Source: Bradyrhizobium sp. BR13661
Lineage (GTDB): Bacteria > Pseudomonadota > Alphaproteobacteria > Rhizobiales > Xanthobacteraceae
Direction: 5' to 3'
Assembly (NCBI RefSeq): GCF_029892425.1
Contig: NZ_JARXWB010000027.1
Coordinates: 1-64,000, forward strand
DNA: 64,000 nt
Part shown: piece after piece, positions 1 through 8,306 of the stretch
Position numbering within the stretch: the first letter of the stretch is position 1
Layout: the number at the start of each line of letters is the position of its first letter
The notes under the pieces: generated by a model
Told to the model about the DNA's origin: nothing
What the model saw: only the letters and a program-made list of their open reading frames with translations
Database searches by the model: none
Made by a program: the position numbers and the translations under genes

Positions 1-47
1 CCATGCCGGCCTCCCATCCAGCCAGCACGGTGAATCAGAAACAGGCT

Positions 48-66
48 GATTTGGGAATCCCAAATC
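48..66. repeat. 19-bp near-perfect palindrome
   Basis: GATTTGGGA-A-TCCCAAATC has two perfect 9-bp arms around one central base. It could be a dimer-binding operator or a small hairpin. The neighbouring gene lies outside the window, so no function is assigned. Confidence 0.5.
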
Positions 67-181
67 GATTCAGACTAACCCCATCCCGCTTTAGCTGATC
101 GGAGTCGCGAGCTAGCACGTCTTTTTTGTTCGCCTTCGCTATTCGTATAGAAGCTTAACCCCCGAAAATGCGGTCAGTGTT

Positions 182-214
182 TGGTGAGCGCGCTGGGGCT
201 CAAAACCAAGGACC
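182..214 (-). repeat. Degenerate tRNA 3'-end copy
   Basis: The first 20 bases match the 33-bp tRNA 3'-end repeat found at 663 and 11103. The T-loop part then carries several substitutions and a one-base insertion. It is read as tRNA on the minus strand. It looks like a decayed attachment-site scar rather than a working tRNA, because no matching acceptor or anticodon arm follows. Confidence 0.55.
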
Positions 215-662
215 GCCCGGGTGTGGAAAAGCTCCGTGGAGCGGCGGCCCCTACATGGAGGGACTACTGAGGGATCCGCAAGGCTGACGAGTGAGCACGT
301 GCTCGCGCAAGTCTTCGAGCACGTTCCCGTTCCAGCATTGATGGTGCTTTTGGGAGTAGGCAAGCAACACCATGACGCCCAAAGCGACCACAGTGCATCC
401 GGTTACAAAGTTCTGCATCATGCACTCCAGAGCAGACTCTGAGTGGCTACCCGGGGGGCATCTTACCGCAGGCAACAGAAACGCGAAATCCACCACGTGA
501 AGGATTCACGTGTCCTGAGGCAGTGGGGCATATTTCGGCCGAGGCCGGTACCGGGGCCTCGCATTCGATACGCGGGAGCGTGTCCTCACGAGGCTCTTGA
601 TCCGAGCCCACACGGGCCGTTTTTGTTCAGCTGCTGATTTCGCTTAAGGCATTGATTTAGCT
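215..662. other. Intergenic stretch with two hairpins, no convincing gene
   Basis: Short open frames on both strands here have no recognisable domain and one of them runs through tRNA-like sequence, so I read none as a gene. A 7-bp stem (CGAGGCC/GGCCTCG) around GGTACCGG lies at 540-561. Confidence 0.4.
606..624 (+). terminator. Weak hairpin plus T run
   Basis: GCCC-ACAC-GGGC is followed after two bases by five Ts. The stem is only 4 bp, so this is a weak candidate for a plus-strand terminator. No gene is recognised immediately upstream. Confidence 0.25.
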
Positions 663-695
663 TGGTGAGCGCGCTGGGGCTCGAACCCAGGACCC
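663..695 (-). repeat. tRNA 3'-end direct repeat, left copy (att-like)
   Basis: Read on the minus strand this is a complete T-arm (CTGGG-TTCGAGC-CCCAG), the 3' acceptor strand CGCGCTC, a discriminator A and CCA. It is identical over 33 bp to the copy at 11103. Just beyond it, 701-707 reads CTTTTGA on the minus strand, like a tRNA-Lys(UUU) anticodon loop, but the anticodon stem and 5' half do not pair. It is therefore a tRNA-Lys-like remnant, not a functional tRNA. Such 3'-end duplications are typical attachment sites of integrative elements. Confidence 0.7.
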
Positions 696-770
696 CGTGA
701 TCAAAAGAAAGGTGCTCTTGCCATTTTCTCCAACGATTCCAGCGGGCAGAGTTTACAATCTCAACCGGTT

Positions 771-1000
771 TTAGAGCTCGAACAGGCGCCAAAGCGACGG
801 GATTGCAAATCGCTGTTCGGCCTTCTTGGCGGCGCTCTGAATCTGCACGCGCCGCTCCGTCTGGCCGTCGTCGAGCAGCTTGATCGCGCCGCGCGCGAGG
901 CGGAATTTCGAAACCTTTATGGCTGATCGACCATCTGCTCGGACATACCGACGATCGCGCTGACCATCTGCGTTGCGCAGCCGACCTCCAGCAGCATGCA
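771..1000 (-). pseudogene. C-terminal remnant of a tyrosine-recombinase integrase (frameshifted)
   Basis: On the minus strand, about 922-1000 reads EVGCATQMVSAIVGMSEQMV, which resembles the segment of tyrosine recombinases just before the catalytic tyrosine. The frame then stops, and from 920 a second frame continues with a basic helix-rich tail (KVSKFRLARGAIKLLDDGQT) to a TAA at 771. The expected H/Y segment at the junction is missing, so at least one indel has occurred. The N-terminal catalytic core is not present. Its position beside the tRNA 3'-end repeat is where an island integrase normally lies. The family assignment is by eye and uncertain. Confidence 0.45.
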
Positions 1001-1181
1001 GACGACAGAGTTTCTTCCGGAGACCGTGGAATATGCGATGTGGAATGATCGAGGCACAGCAGCCTTGCTTTCGCGCTGCAGCAAAGTCTCCGTCGGGCCC
1101 TTTGCTTCGATTGCATTGAAAATCGGGGGCCGTTGGGTTTCACTCAGCAGCAACCGAAGCCTCGAGCCCTTGGTCTGTCGG

Positions 1182-2069
1182 ATGCAGGCGACGTCGAATT
1201 TTGGGGTGCAGGAGACGCACGGGATCCTGGACCGCTTCCAGGCCGAATTCCGTGGCTCGAGCGAAGGGCTCGGCTGGTCGTCGGCCTACGCTTCGGTGCA
1301 GCGTGAACGGCCGTTTGACGGGCACTTCCACGCACTGTCAGACAATCTGATGGTGTTGCATCGGGGTGGCCCGGTCGACATCACCTACGTGATGGAGGGC
1401 AAGTCGGTCGCCCGGCACATCCCGCGCGGCGGCGTGTTCTTCTTGCCCGCAGGCCATGCCTGCAACGTGGTGCTGCGCGAGGCACTGGAATCCACCCACA
1501 TCTATCTGCGCTCCGACCTGTTCGCGGGCCGCGACGGAGGCTCGAGCTTCATCGGCGGGCTGGCGCCGATGCTCGGCGATCAGGATGCCGTGCTCGAGCA
1601 TCTGGCCGCTGCGATCGGCGACACCATCACCGGCGGTCTACCGGCCTCGTCGCTGTTCGTCGATCCGATCGCGCAGGCGATCGCCAACCGCTTCGTCGCG
1701 ATCAATTTCCACAAGCCGAGCGTGGAGGCCGGCAAGCATCCAAACCTGCTCAGCGTCAAGCAGATGGCGCGAATCCGCGAATTCGTCGATGCCAATCTCG
1801 ATACCGATGTCCGGCTCGACCAGTTGGCGGAGCTGTCCGGTCGCAGCACCGAATACTTCGTGCGCCTGTTCAAGGCGACCAGCGGCGTCTCACCCTATCA
1901 ATACGTGCTCAATTTGCGCATCGAACGCGCCAGGGTATTGCTTGCCGACGAGACGCAGAGCCTCGCCGACATCGCGCTGGCCTGCGGCTTCTCCCATCAG
2001 GAGCACTTTACGCGGATGTTCCGTCGCTTCACCGGGCTGACGCCGGGGCGATATCGGCGTAGCCACTAG
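1182..2069 (+). CDS. AraC-family transcriptional regulator of the hydroxyquinol cluster
   Basis: This is a 295-residue protein with an N-terminal cupin-like sensing half (PRGGVFFLPAGHACNV) and a C-terminal pair of helix-turn-helix motifs. The second motif ends in the family hallmark GFSHQEHFTRMFRRFTGLTPGRYR. I chose the internal ATG because the upstream in-frame extension to 996 looks unlike the family and runs over the integrase remnant. It stands directly upstream of, and in the same direction as, the maleylacetate reductase operon. The gap between them holds a pair of 15-bp direct repeats 21 bp apart, the usual form of an AraC-type operator, so it is probably the local activator responding to a pathway aromatic. 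Confidence 0.88.
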   Translation: MQATSNFGVQETHGILDRFQAEFRGSSEGLGWSSAYASVQRERPFDGHFHALSDNLMVLHRGGPVDITYVMEGKSVARHIPRGGVFFLPAGHACNVVLREALESTHIYLRSDLFAGRDGGSSFIGGLAPMLGDQDAVLEHLAAAIGDTITGGLPASSLFVDPIAQAIANRFVAINFHKPSVEAGKHPNLLSVKQMARIREFVDANLDTDVRLDQLAELSGRSTEYFVRLFKATSGVSPYQYVLNLRIERARVLLADETQSLADIALACGFSHQEHFTRMFRRFTGLTPGRYRRSH

Positions 2070-2115
2070 TCCCGGCGGCAGGCGCGGGTGCGGCCCGGCT
2101 GCTACGCATTATTTT

Positions 2116-2151
2116 TCCGGTTTTGTGCAGATTTTCTCCGGTTTCGTGCAG
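2116..2151 (+). promoter_or_regulatory. Direct-repeat operator candidate for the AraC-type regulator
   Basis: TCCGGTTTTGTGCAG (2116) and TCCGGTTTCGTGCAG (2137) differ at one base and are spaced 21 bp start to start, two helical turns. This is the geometry of AraC/XylS half-sites. They lie between the regulator gene and the first catabolic gene, about 75 bp before its start codon. Confidence 0.6.
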
Positions 2152-2226
2152 GCCGCCACGGCCGCTCGCCGCTAGCTTTCTCCCAACAAGACGAGACTGC
2201 CGGTCCGCCGGCTTGGGAGAAATGCC

Positions 2227-3360
2227 ATGAGTACGGCGATGCCGGATGCCGGAAGCGCATCCATCGCACGTGTAGCGGCGACCGGTGATGCCAGCCTGGG
2301 CACCTTTTTCTATTGCTCGCAGCGATATCGCGTGGTGTTCGGCGCCGGCACCTCGACGCGGCTCGGCGAGGAGAGCGAGCGCCTTGGCATCAAGCGGGCG
2401 CTGGTGCTCACCACCAATGCGCAACAGGATCTCGGACGCCGGCTCGGCGCGGGCCTCGGCGACCGGCTCGCGGGTCTCTATGCCGGCGCGCGCATGCATA
2501 CGCCAGTCGAGGTGACTAACGAGGCGCTTGGCATTGTCGAATCCCGCGACGTCGACGGGCTGGTTGCGATCGGCGGCGGCTCGACGGTCGGGCTCGGAAA
2601 GGCGCTGTCGCTGCGCACCGGGCTGCCGCATATCGCTGTCCCGACCACCTATGCCGGATCGGAGATGACGCCGATCCTTGGCGAAACCGCCAACGGCATC
2701 AAGACCACGCAGCAGTCCCAGGATCTGGTGCCGGACACCGTCATCTACGACGTCGATCTCACCGTCAGCCTGCCGCCGCACATCTCCGCCGCCAGCGGCC
2801 TCAACGCGATCGCCCACGCCGTCGAGGCGCTTTATGCGCCCGACGCCAATCCTCTGACCTCGCTGATGGCGGAGGATGGCATCGCCGCGCTCGCCCGCGC
2901 GCTGCCGCGCATCGTGGTGGCGCCCGCCGATCCCAGCGCCCGTCGCGATGCGCTCTATGGCGCCTGGTTGTGCGGCGTCTGCCTCGGCGCGGTCGGCATG
3001 TCGCTGCACCACAAGCTCTGCCACGTGCTGGGCGGGATGTTCGATCTGCCGCATGCCGAAACCCACGCGATCGTTCTGCCGCATGCAGCCGCCTACAACG
3101 CTGCGGCTGCGCCCGACGCGATGACCCGAATTGCGCGGGCCTTGCGCGCGACGGATGCGCCGCAAGGGCTGTTCGACCTCGCGCGCCGCCTCGCACTGCC
3201 GCGCCGGCTGGCCGACATCGGCATGCCCGAGGGCGGCATTGCGCGCGCCGCCGAGATGGTCGTGCGCAGCCCCTATGCCAATCCAAGACCCGTGGAGCGT
3301 GTCGCGATCCAAGACCTGATCGCGGCGGCTTGGCGTGGCGACGCGCCTGCGCGGAACTGA
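2227..3360 (+). CDS. Maleylacetate reductase
   Basis: This is a 377-residue member of the iron-containing alcohol dehydrogenase fold. It shows the nucleotide-binding GGGST at residues 117-121, PTTYAGSEMTP at 139-149, and the C-terminal HHKLCHVLGG and LPHAETHAIVLPH blocks typical of maleylacetate reductases. The enzyme reduces maleylacetate to 3-oxoadipate with NAD(P)H, the step after hydroxyquinol ring cleavage. A GGGAGAA ribosome site precedes the ATG. About 25 residues precede the usual family start, so translation may begin later. It is followed 24 bp downstream by the ring-cleavage dioxygenase, which fixes the assignment over other Fe-ADH members. Confidence 0.9.
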   Translation: MSTAMPDAGSASIARVAATGDASLGTFFYCSQRYRVVFGAGTSTRLGEESERLGIKRALVLTTNAQQDLGRRLGAGLGDRLAGLYAGARMHTPVEVTNEALGIVESRDVDGLVAIGGGSTVGLGKALSLRTGLPHIAVPTTYAGSEMTPILGETANGIKTTQQSQDLVPDTVIYDVDLTVSLPPHISAASGLNAIAHAVEALYAPDANPLTSLMAEDGIAALARALPRIVVAPADPSARRDALYGAWLCGVCLGAVGMSLHHKLCHVLGGMFDLPHAETHAIVLPHAAAYNAAAAPDAMTRIARALRATDAPQGLFDLARRLALPRRLADIGMPEGGIARAAEMVVRSPYANPRPVERVAIQDLIAAAWRGDAPARN

Positions 3361-3384
3361 CATCCGAGCTCAAAGGACGACACG

Positions 3385-4287
3385 ATGGCCAATTTCAACG
3401 AGCATGATCTCACCGACGAAGTGCTCCGCAGCTTCGCCAACACGCCGAACAAGCGGCTGAAGTTCCTCGTCGAGGAGACGGTCAAGTCGCTGCACGATCT
3501 GGTACGCCGCACCGATCTCACCTTCGCCGAATGGAATCAGGCGATCGAATTCCTGACCCGCACCGGCCAGACCTGCACGCTGCTGCGTCAGGAGTTCATC
3601 CTGCTCTCCGACGTGCTCGGCGTCTCGATGCTGGTCGACGCCGTCAATCACCGCGAGCGCGAGGGCGCGACCGAGACCACGGTGCTTGGCCCGTTCTATG
3701 TCGGCGAGCACCGCGTCATGCCGCACGGTGCCAATATCTCCGAGGGCATCGACGGTGAGGTGATGTTCGTGCAGAGCCGCGTCACCGACCTCGCCGGCAA
3801 GCCGCTCGCCGGTGCCGAGATCGACGTCTGGCATGCCGACGACGACGGCTTCTACGATTCGCAGAAGGCCGATTACGCGACCCACGGTCCGTCGCTGCGC
3901 GCGCGTTTCGTCACCGATGCCGACGGCCGCATTTCCTTCCGAACCATCCTGCCGTGCAGCTATCCGATCCCGACCGATGGCCCGGTCGGCGATCTCATCA
4001 CGACGACGAAGCGCCATCCGATGCGGCCGGCGCACGTCCACTTCCTGGTCAAGGCCGAGGGCTACGAGCCACTGATCACCCACGTATTCCTCGATGGCGA
4101 CCAATATCTGCGCAGCGACGTGGTGTTCGGCGTCAAGGACGAGCTCATCGCGCGCGTCGAGCCGCGCAACGAAGCAGCGCTGCCGAACGGCGAGCGGGTC
4201 TCCGGCCCGTGGCACCTGATGACCTACGACTTCCAGATGAAGTCCGGCGCCGGCCTGGTGCCGAAGCCGATGATGGCCGCGGAATAA
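3385..4287 (+). CDS. Hydroxyquinol 1,2-dioxygenase (intradiol)
   Basis: This 300-residue protein has an N-terminal helical dimerisation region and an intradiol catalytic beta-sandwich. By family alignment the non-haem Fe(III) ligands are Tyr157 (GFYDSQ), Tyr193 (CSYPIP), His217 and His219 (RPAHVH). It cleaves 1,2,4-trihydroxybenzene to maleylacetate (via its enol, 3-hydroxymuconate). The hydroxyquinol specificity, rather than catechol, is inferred from the adjacent maleylacetate reductase and the absence of a muconate cycloisomerase. AAAGGACGA precedes the start. It is the second gene of the operon. Confidence 0.9.
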   Translation: MANFNEHDLTDEVLRSFANTPNKRLKFLVEETVKSLHDLVRRTDLTFAEWNQAIEFLTRTGQTCTLLRQEFILLSDVLGVSMLVDAVNHREREGATETTVLGPFYVGEHRVMPHGANISEGIDGEVMFVQSRVTDLAGKPLAGAEIDVWHADDDGFYDSQKADYATHGPSLRARFVTDADGRISFRTILPCSYPIPTDGPVGDLITTTKRHPMRPAHVHFLVKAEGYEPLITHVFLDGDQYLRSDVVFGVKDELIARVEPRNEAALPNGERVSGPWHLMTYDFQMKSGAGLVPKPMMAAE

Positions 4288-4322
4288 CGATCACAGCCAA
4301 CAATACGACCAAGGAGAGGAAC

Positions 4323-6107
4323 ATGACCAGCAAACCTGTTGAGACCGACGTGCTTGTCGTCGGCAGCGGCCCGGCCGGCGCGACTGCGGCGGCGCTGCTC
4401 GGCATGTACGGCGTCAAGCACATCTTGGTGACGAAATATGGCTGGCTGGCTGACACGCCGCGCGCCCACATCACCAACCAGCGCGCGATGGAGGTGCTGC
4501 GCGATCTCGGCCTCGAGGACAAGGCGGTGGCGCAGGCGGTGCCGCAGCATCTGATGGCCAACAACGTGTTCTGCGAAAGCCTCGCCGGCGAGGAGTTCGG
4601 CCGGCTCTATTCCTGGGGCAATCATCCCTGGCGCAAGGCGGATTACGATCTCGCCAGCCCGACCCGGATTTGCGACCTGCCGCAGAATTTGCTCGAGCCG
4701 ATCCTGATCGAGGCCGCCGGCCAGCGCGGCACTTCGCTCTGCTTCAACACCGAGTTCGTCGACCTGGTGCAGGATGCCGACGGCGTCACGGCAACGGTGA
4801 AGGATCGGCTATCCGGCGAGACCTACCAGATCCGCGCGAAGTATTTGATCGGCGCCGATGGCGGCCGCAGCCGGGTTGCCGAGGTGATCGGGCTGCCGAT
4901 GGAGGGTCAGATGGGCCGCGCCGGCAGCATGAACATCATCGTGCAGGCGGACTTGAGCAAGTACGTCGCGCACCGGCCGAGCGTGCTGTACTGGGTGCTG
5001 CAACCCGGCGCGGAGATCGGCGGCATCGGTGCTGGCCTGATCCGCATGGTGCGGCCATGGAACGAATGGCTGATCATCTGGGGCTATGACATCGAGCAGG
5101 GCGAGCGCAAGCTCAGCAATGACGAGGCGATCTCGATCGTGCGCAATCTCGTCGGCGACGAGACGCTGGAGGTCAAGGTCCGCTCCACCTCGACCTGGAC
5201 CGTGAACGAGATGTATGCCGGCCACTATTCGTCCGACCGTGTGTTCTGCGTCGGCGACGCCGTGCACCGCCATCCGCCGACCAACGGCCTCGGCTCCAAC
5301 ACCTCGATCCAGGATTCCTTCAACCTGTGCTGGAAGCTGAAGCTCGTGCTCGAGGGCCATGCCGCACCGTCGCTGCTCGAGAGCTATTCGGCGGAGCGCC
5401 AGCCGGTCGGCAAGCAGATCGTGACCCGCGCCAACAAGAGCATCGGCGACTTCCCGCCGATCTTCGAGGCGGTGGGGCTGGTCGCCTCGACCGATCCAGC
5501 CGAGGCCCGCAAGGCGATCGCCGCGCGCAAGGCGCCGACCGCCGAGGGCAAGGCGCGCCGCAAGAAGCTCTATGAGGCCATCGCCAACAAGAGCTACGAG
5601 TTCAACTGCCACGGCGTCGAGATGAACCAGCGCTATGGCTCGACCGCCGTGGTGTCCGACGGCACGCCGATGCCGGCCTTCAGCCGCGATCACGAACTTT
5701 ATTATCAGGCCACCACCTGGCCCGGCGCGCATCTGCCGCATGTCTGGGTCGAGCATCATGGCCAGCGCAAATCGACGCTCGATCTTGTCGGCAAGGGCCG
5801 TTTCACGCTGCTCACCGGGATCGGGGGTGATGGCTGGAAGGCGGCGGCTGCCGCAATCGAGAAGGCCTACGGCCTGCCGGTCGATGTCGTCACCATCGGC
5901 CCGCAAGGCTGCGACGCACTCGACATCTACGCCGACTGGTATCGCCAGAGCGAGGTGGACGAGGACGGCTGCGTTTTGGTGCGCCCCGATATGTACGTCG
6001 CCTGGCGCGCCAAAGAGGCGGCGGCGAATGCCTCCGAGGTGCTGCTCGACGTATTCGGCCAGATCCTCGGCCGCAGCGCGCAAGCGAAGTCCGTCGCCGC
6101 CGCGTGA
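4323..6107 (+). CDS. FAD-dependent aromatic monooxygenase (TfdB/phenol hydroxylase type)
   Basis: This is a 594-residue class A flavoprotein hydroxylase. The Rossmann GxGxxG is near residues 15-20 (VVGSGPAGATAAA), the DG motif is YLIGADGGRSRVAE, and the FAD ribityl-binding GD motif is VFCVGDAVHRHPP. The length and C-terminal thioredoxin-like extension fit the TfdB/PheA group that ortho-hydroxylates phenols with NAD(P)H and O2. AAGGAGAGGAAC stands just before the ATG; a longer in-frame reading upstream overlaps the dioxygenase and is rejected. It should supply hydroxyquinol from a dihydroxylated aromatic such as resorcinol or a substituted derivative; the exact substrate cannot be read from sequence. 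Confidence 0.87.
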   Translation: MTSKPVETDVLVVGSGPAGATAAALLGMYGVKHILVTKYGWLADTPRAHITNQRAMEVLRDLGLEDKAVAQAVPQHLMANNVFCESLAGEEFGRLYSWGNHPWRKADYDLASPTRICDLPQNLLEPILIEAAGQRGTSLCFNTEFVDLVQDADGVTATVKDRLSGETYQIRAKYLIGADGGRSRVAEVIGLPMEGQMGRAGSMNIIVQADLSKYVAHRPSVLYWVLQPGAEIGGIGAGLIRMVRPWNEWLIIWGYDIEQGERKLSNDEAISIVRNLVGDETLEVKVRSTSTWTVNEMYAGHYSSDRVFCVGDAVHRHPPTNGLGSNTSIQDSFNLCWKLKLVLEGHAAPSLLESYSAERQPVGKQIVTRANKSIGDFPPIFEAVGLVASTDPAEARKAIAARKAPTAEGKARRKKLYEAIANKSYEFNCHGVEMNQRYGSTAVVSDGTPMPAFSRDHELYYQATTWPGAHLPHVWVEHHGQRKSTLDLVGKGRFTLLTGIGGDGWKAAAAAIEKAYGLPVDVVTIGPQGCDALDIYADWYRQSEVDEDGCVLVRPDMYVAWRAKEAAANASEVLLDVFGQILGRSAQAKSVAAA

Positions 6108-6189
6108 TGCGGCGCGACGCCGGCAATTGTGTTCAGAACGAAATGAAACGGCAGCCGGCATGCAACCGGCCTGCCTCAAGGAGGGGAAA

Positions 6190-7515
6190 ATGAGCAAGGA
6201 TCAATTGAGCGTCATATCTTTCGATCGCCGCCGCGTGCTGCAGGGCATCGCCGGTGGCCTCGCCGCTGCCGGCAGTACGACGTTGTTCGCGCCTTCCGTG
6301 CGCGCGGCCAACAAGCCGATCAAGATCGGCTATGTCTCGCCGAAGAGCGGACCGCTCGCTGCCTTCGCCGAAGCCGACGATTTTGTGCTCGGTGAATTCC
6401 GAAAGTTCATCAAGGACGGCGTCAAGGTCGGATCGCAGACCTATCCGGTCGAGGTGGTGACAAAAGACAGCCAGTCGAATCCGAACCGCGCCGCCGAGGT
6501 CGCCAAGGAGCTAATCACCCGCGACAATGTCAGCCTGATCGTGGTCGGCGCCACGCCCGAGACCAACAACCCTGTGGCGACGCAGTGCGAGCTCGAGCAG
6601 GTGCCATGCATCTCCTCCGTCGCGCCTTGGCAGACCAACTTCATCGGCCGCCAGGCCAATCCCGGCGATCCCAAGAGTTGGAAGCCGTTCGACTATACTT
6701 TCCATTACTTCTGGGGGCTGGAAGACGTGATCGGCGTCTTCACCAGCATGTGGAGCCAGGTCGCGACCAACAAATCGGTCGGCGCACTGTTTCCGAACGA
6801 TGCCGACGGCAACGCCTGGGGCGACACCACGATCGGCTTCCCGCCGGTGCTGGCCAAGCAGGGCTTCAAGCTCACCGACCCCGGCCGCTTCCAGAACCTG
6901 ACCGACGATTTCAGCTCGCAGATCGCGGCATTTCGTGGCGCCGATGCCGAGATCATCACCGGCGTGATCATCCCGCCCGATTTCACCACGTTCTGGAACC
7001 AGTCGCGACAGAAAGGGCTCAAGCCGAAAGTCGTGTCGGTCGCCAAGGCGTTGCTGTTCCCCGCATCGGTGCAGGCGCTCGGCAAGGGCGGCAACAACAT
7101 CTCGACGGAGGTGTGGTGGACGCCGACCCATCCTTACAAGTCGAGCCTCAGCGGCGTCAGCGCCGCCGATCTCGCCAAGCGATATGAGCAGGCTTCCGGC
7201 AAGCAATGGACCCAGCCGATCGGCTTCGTGCATTCGCTGTTCGAGGTCGCGATCGACGCCATCAAGCGCTCCGGCGATCCAGCGGATGGCGCGGCGCTGG
7301 CGAAGGCGATCGGCGCCACCAAGCTCGATACGATCGTGGGCCAGATCGAGTTCGGCTCTAGCGCCGTGCCGCCGTTCGCCGCGAAGAACATCGCCAAGAC
7401 GCCGCTGGTCGGCGGGCAATGGCGGCTCAACGGCGACAAATACGACATGGTGATCACCGACAACAAGCTGGCGCCGCAGATTCCGCTCGGCGGCGACATG
7501 CAGGCGCTGAGCTAG
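6190..7515 (+). CDS. ABC importer periplasmic binding protein, Tat-type signal (aromatic substrate)
   Basis: This is a 441-residue type I periplasmic binding protein of the branched-chain/HAAT class. Residues 1-39 form a twin-arginine-like leader (FDRRRVLQGIAGG, then an Ala-rich core and an AxA-like cleavage site before ANKPIKIGY). A CAAGGAGGGG ribosome site fixes the start. It is closely similar to the binding protein at 19029, including the KTGP/KSGP and FAEADDF segments. It begins an ABC cassette immediately after the hydroxylase gene, so its ligand is probably the aromatic acid or phenol degraded by this operon. Confidence 0.87.
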   Translation: MSKDQLSVISFDRRRVLQGIAGGLAAAGSTTLFAPSVRAANKPIKIGYVSPKSGPLAAFAEADDFVLGEFRKFIKDGVKVGSQTYPVEVVTKDSQSNPNRAAEVAKELITRDNVSLIVVGATPETNNPVATQCELEQVPCISSVAPWQTNFIGRQANPGDPKSWKPFDYTFHYFWGLEDVIGVFTSMWSQVATNKSVGALFPNDADGNAWGDTTIGFPPVLAKQGFKLTDPGRFQNLTDDFSSQIAAFRGADAEIITGVIIPPDFTTFWNQSRQKGLKPKVVSVAKALLFPASVQALGKGGNNISTEVWWTPTHPYKSSLSGVSAADLAKRYEQASGKQWTQPIGFVHSLFEVAIDAIKRSGDPADGAALAKAIGATKLDTIVGQIEFGSSAVPPFAAKNIAKTPLVGGQWRLNGDKYDMVITDNKLAPQIPLGGDMQALS

Positions 7516-7542
7516 CGCGCCAGCTTCGGGCGTTGTTGATCG

Positions 7543-7569
7543 GAGATGCGCGGCACGTCCGCGCATCTC
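7543..7569 (+). promoter_or_regulatory. Intercistronic hairpin after the binding-protein gene
   Basis: GAGATGCGCGG-CACGT-CCGCGCATCTC is a perfect 11-bp stem with a 5-base loop, 28 bp after the stop codon and 23 bp before the next start. No T tract follows, so it more likely protects or sets the level of the binding-protein mRNA than ends transcription. Confidence 0.6.
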
Positions 7570-7592
7570 TTCAGACCATTTTGAGAGCGAAC

Positions 7593-8306
7593 ATGCTCGA
7601 ACTCCATTCCGTCTCGAAAAGGTTCGGCGCCATCGTGGTCGCCGATGCCATCGAGCTGACGCTTGCGTCCGGCGAGGCGTTGGGCGTGATCGGGCCGAAC
7701 GGCGCCGGCAAGTCGACGCTGTTCAATCTCGTCACCGGGCTGTTGCGGCCGGACGCCGGTCGCATCGCACTCGATGGCGTCGACATCACGGGCCTTTCTC
7801 CGGAAGCACGCTGCCGCGCCGGCATCGGGCGCTCATTTCAGATTCCGCAACCGTTCGACCACCTTTCTGTGTTCGAGAACCTCGCGGTCGCCGCCTTGTT
7901 CGGCGGCGGCCTCTCCGAGGCCGACGCCGTCCAGCATTGCGGCCGCATGCTTGCTCTCACCGGCCTCGAAGCCAAGGCCAACCGGCTTGCCGGCAGCCTG
8001 CCGCTGCTCGATCGCAAGCGGCTCGAGCTGGCCCGCGCACTCGCCACCAAGCCGCGCACGCTGCTGCTCGACGAGATCGCGGGCGGCCTCACCGATGCCG
8101 AGTGCCACGAACTGGTCGAGACCATCCGCACCATCCATGCCGAAGGCGTCGGCATCATCTGGATCGAGCACGTGGTGCATGCGCTGCTCGCGGTGGTGCA
8201 GCGGCTGGTCGTCTTGAACTTTGGCAAGATCGTCGCCCAGGGCGCGCCAGTCGACGTGATGCGCTCGCGCGAGGTCGAGACGATTTATATGGGCGTGCCG
8301 GCATGA
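7593..8306 (+). CDS. ABC importer ATPase, LivG type
   Basis: This 237-residue ATPase has Walker A GPNGAGKST, Walker B LLLDEIAGG and the H-loop region WIEHVVHAL. The ABC signature, normally LSxGQ, is replaced by LPLLDRKR, as in the paralogue at 20348. The SFQIPQPF block is typical of LivG proteins. It shares a 4-base ATGA overlap with the following LivF-type gene. It is cytoplasmic and energises the importer for the operon's aromatic substrate. Confidence 0.88.
   Translation: MLELHSVSKRFGAIVVADAIELTLASGEALGVIGPNGAGKSTLFNLVTGLLRPDAGRIALDGVDITGLSPEARCRAGIGRSFQIPQPFDHLSVFENLAVAALFGGGLSEADAVQHCGRMLALTGLEAKANRLAGSLPLLDRKRLELARALATKPRTLLLDEIAGGLTDAECHELVETIRTIHAEGVGIIWIEHVVHALLAVVQRLVVLNFGKIVAQGAPVDVMRSREVETIYMGVPA

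Noticed and set aside
663..740. Possible functional tRNA-Lys(UUU) on the minus strand
   Set aside because: Only the T-arm, acceptor 3' strand and a CTTTTGA loop are convincing; the anticodon stem does not pair and no 5' acceptor strand GAGCGCG is found.
996..1181. Longer N-terminus for the first AraC-type regulator
   Set aside because: The extension has no similarity to the family, lacks a ribosome site and overlaps the integrase remnant; the ATG at 1182 gives a normal-length protein.
2029..3363. Long minus-strand frame opposite maleylacetate reductase
   Set aside because: It is a mirror of a high-GC gene: repetitive Arg/Gly/Ala composition with no domain, and the plus strand encodes a clear enzyme.
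3954..4322. Extended N-terminus of the FAD monooxygenase
   Set aside because: It is an out-of-frame reading of the dioxygenase gene; the strong ribosome site directly before 4323 sets the start.
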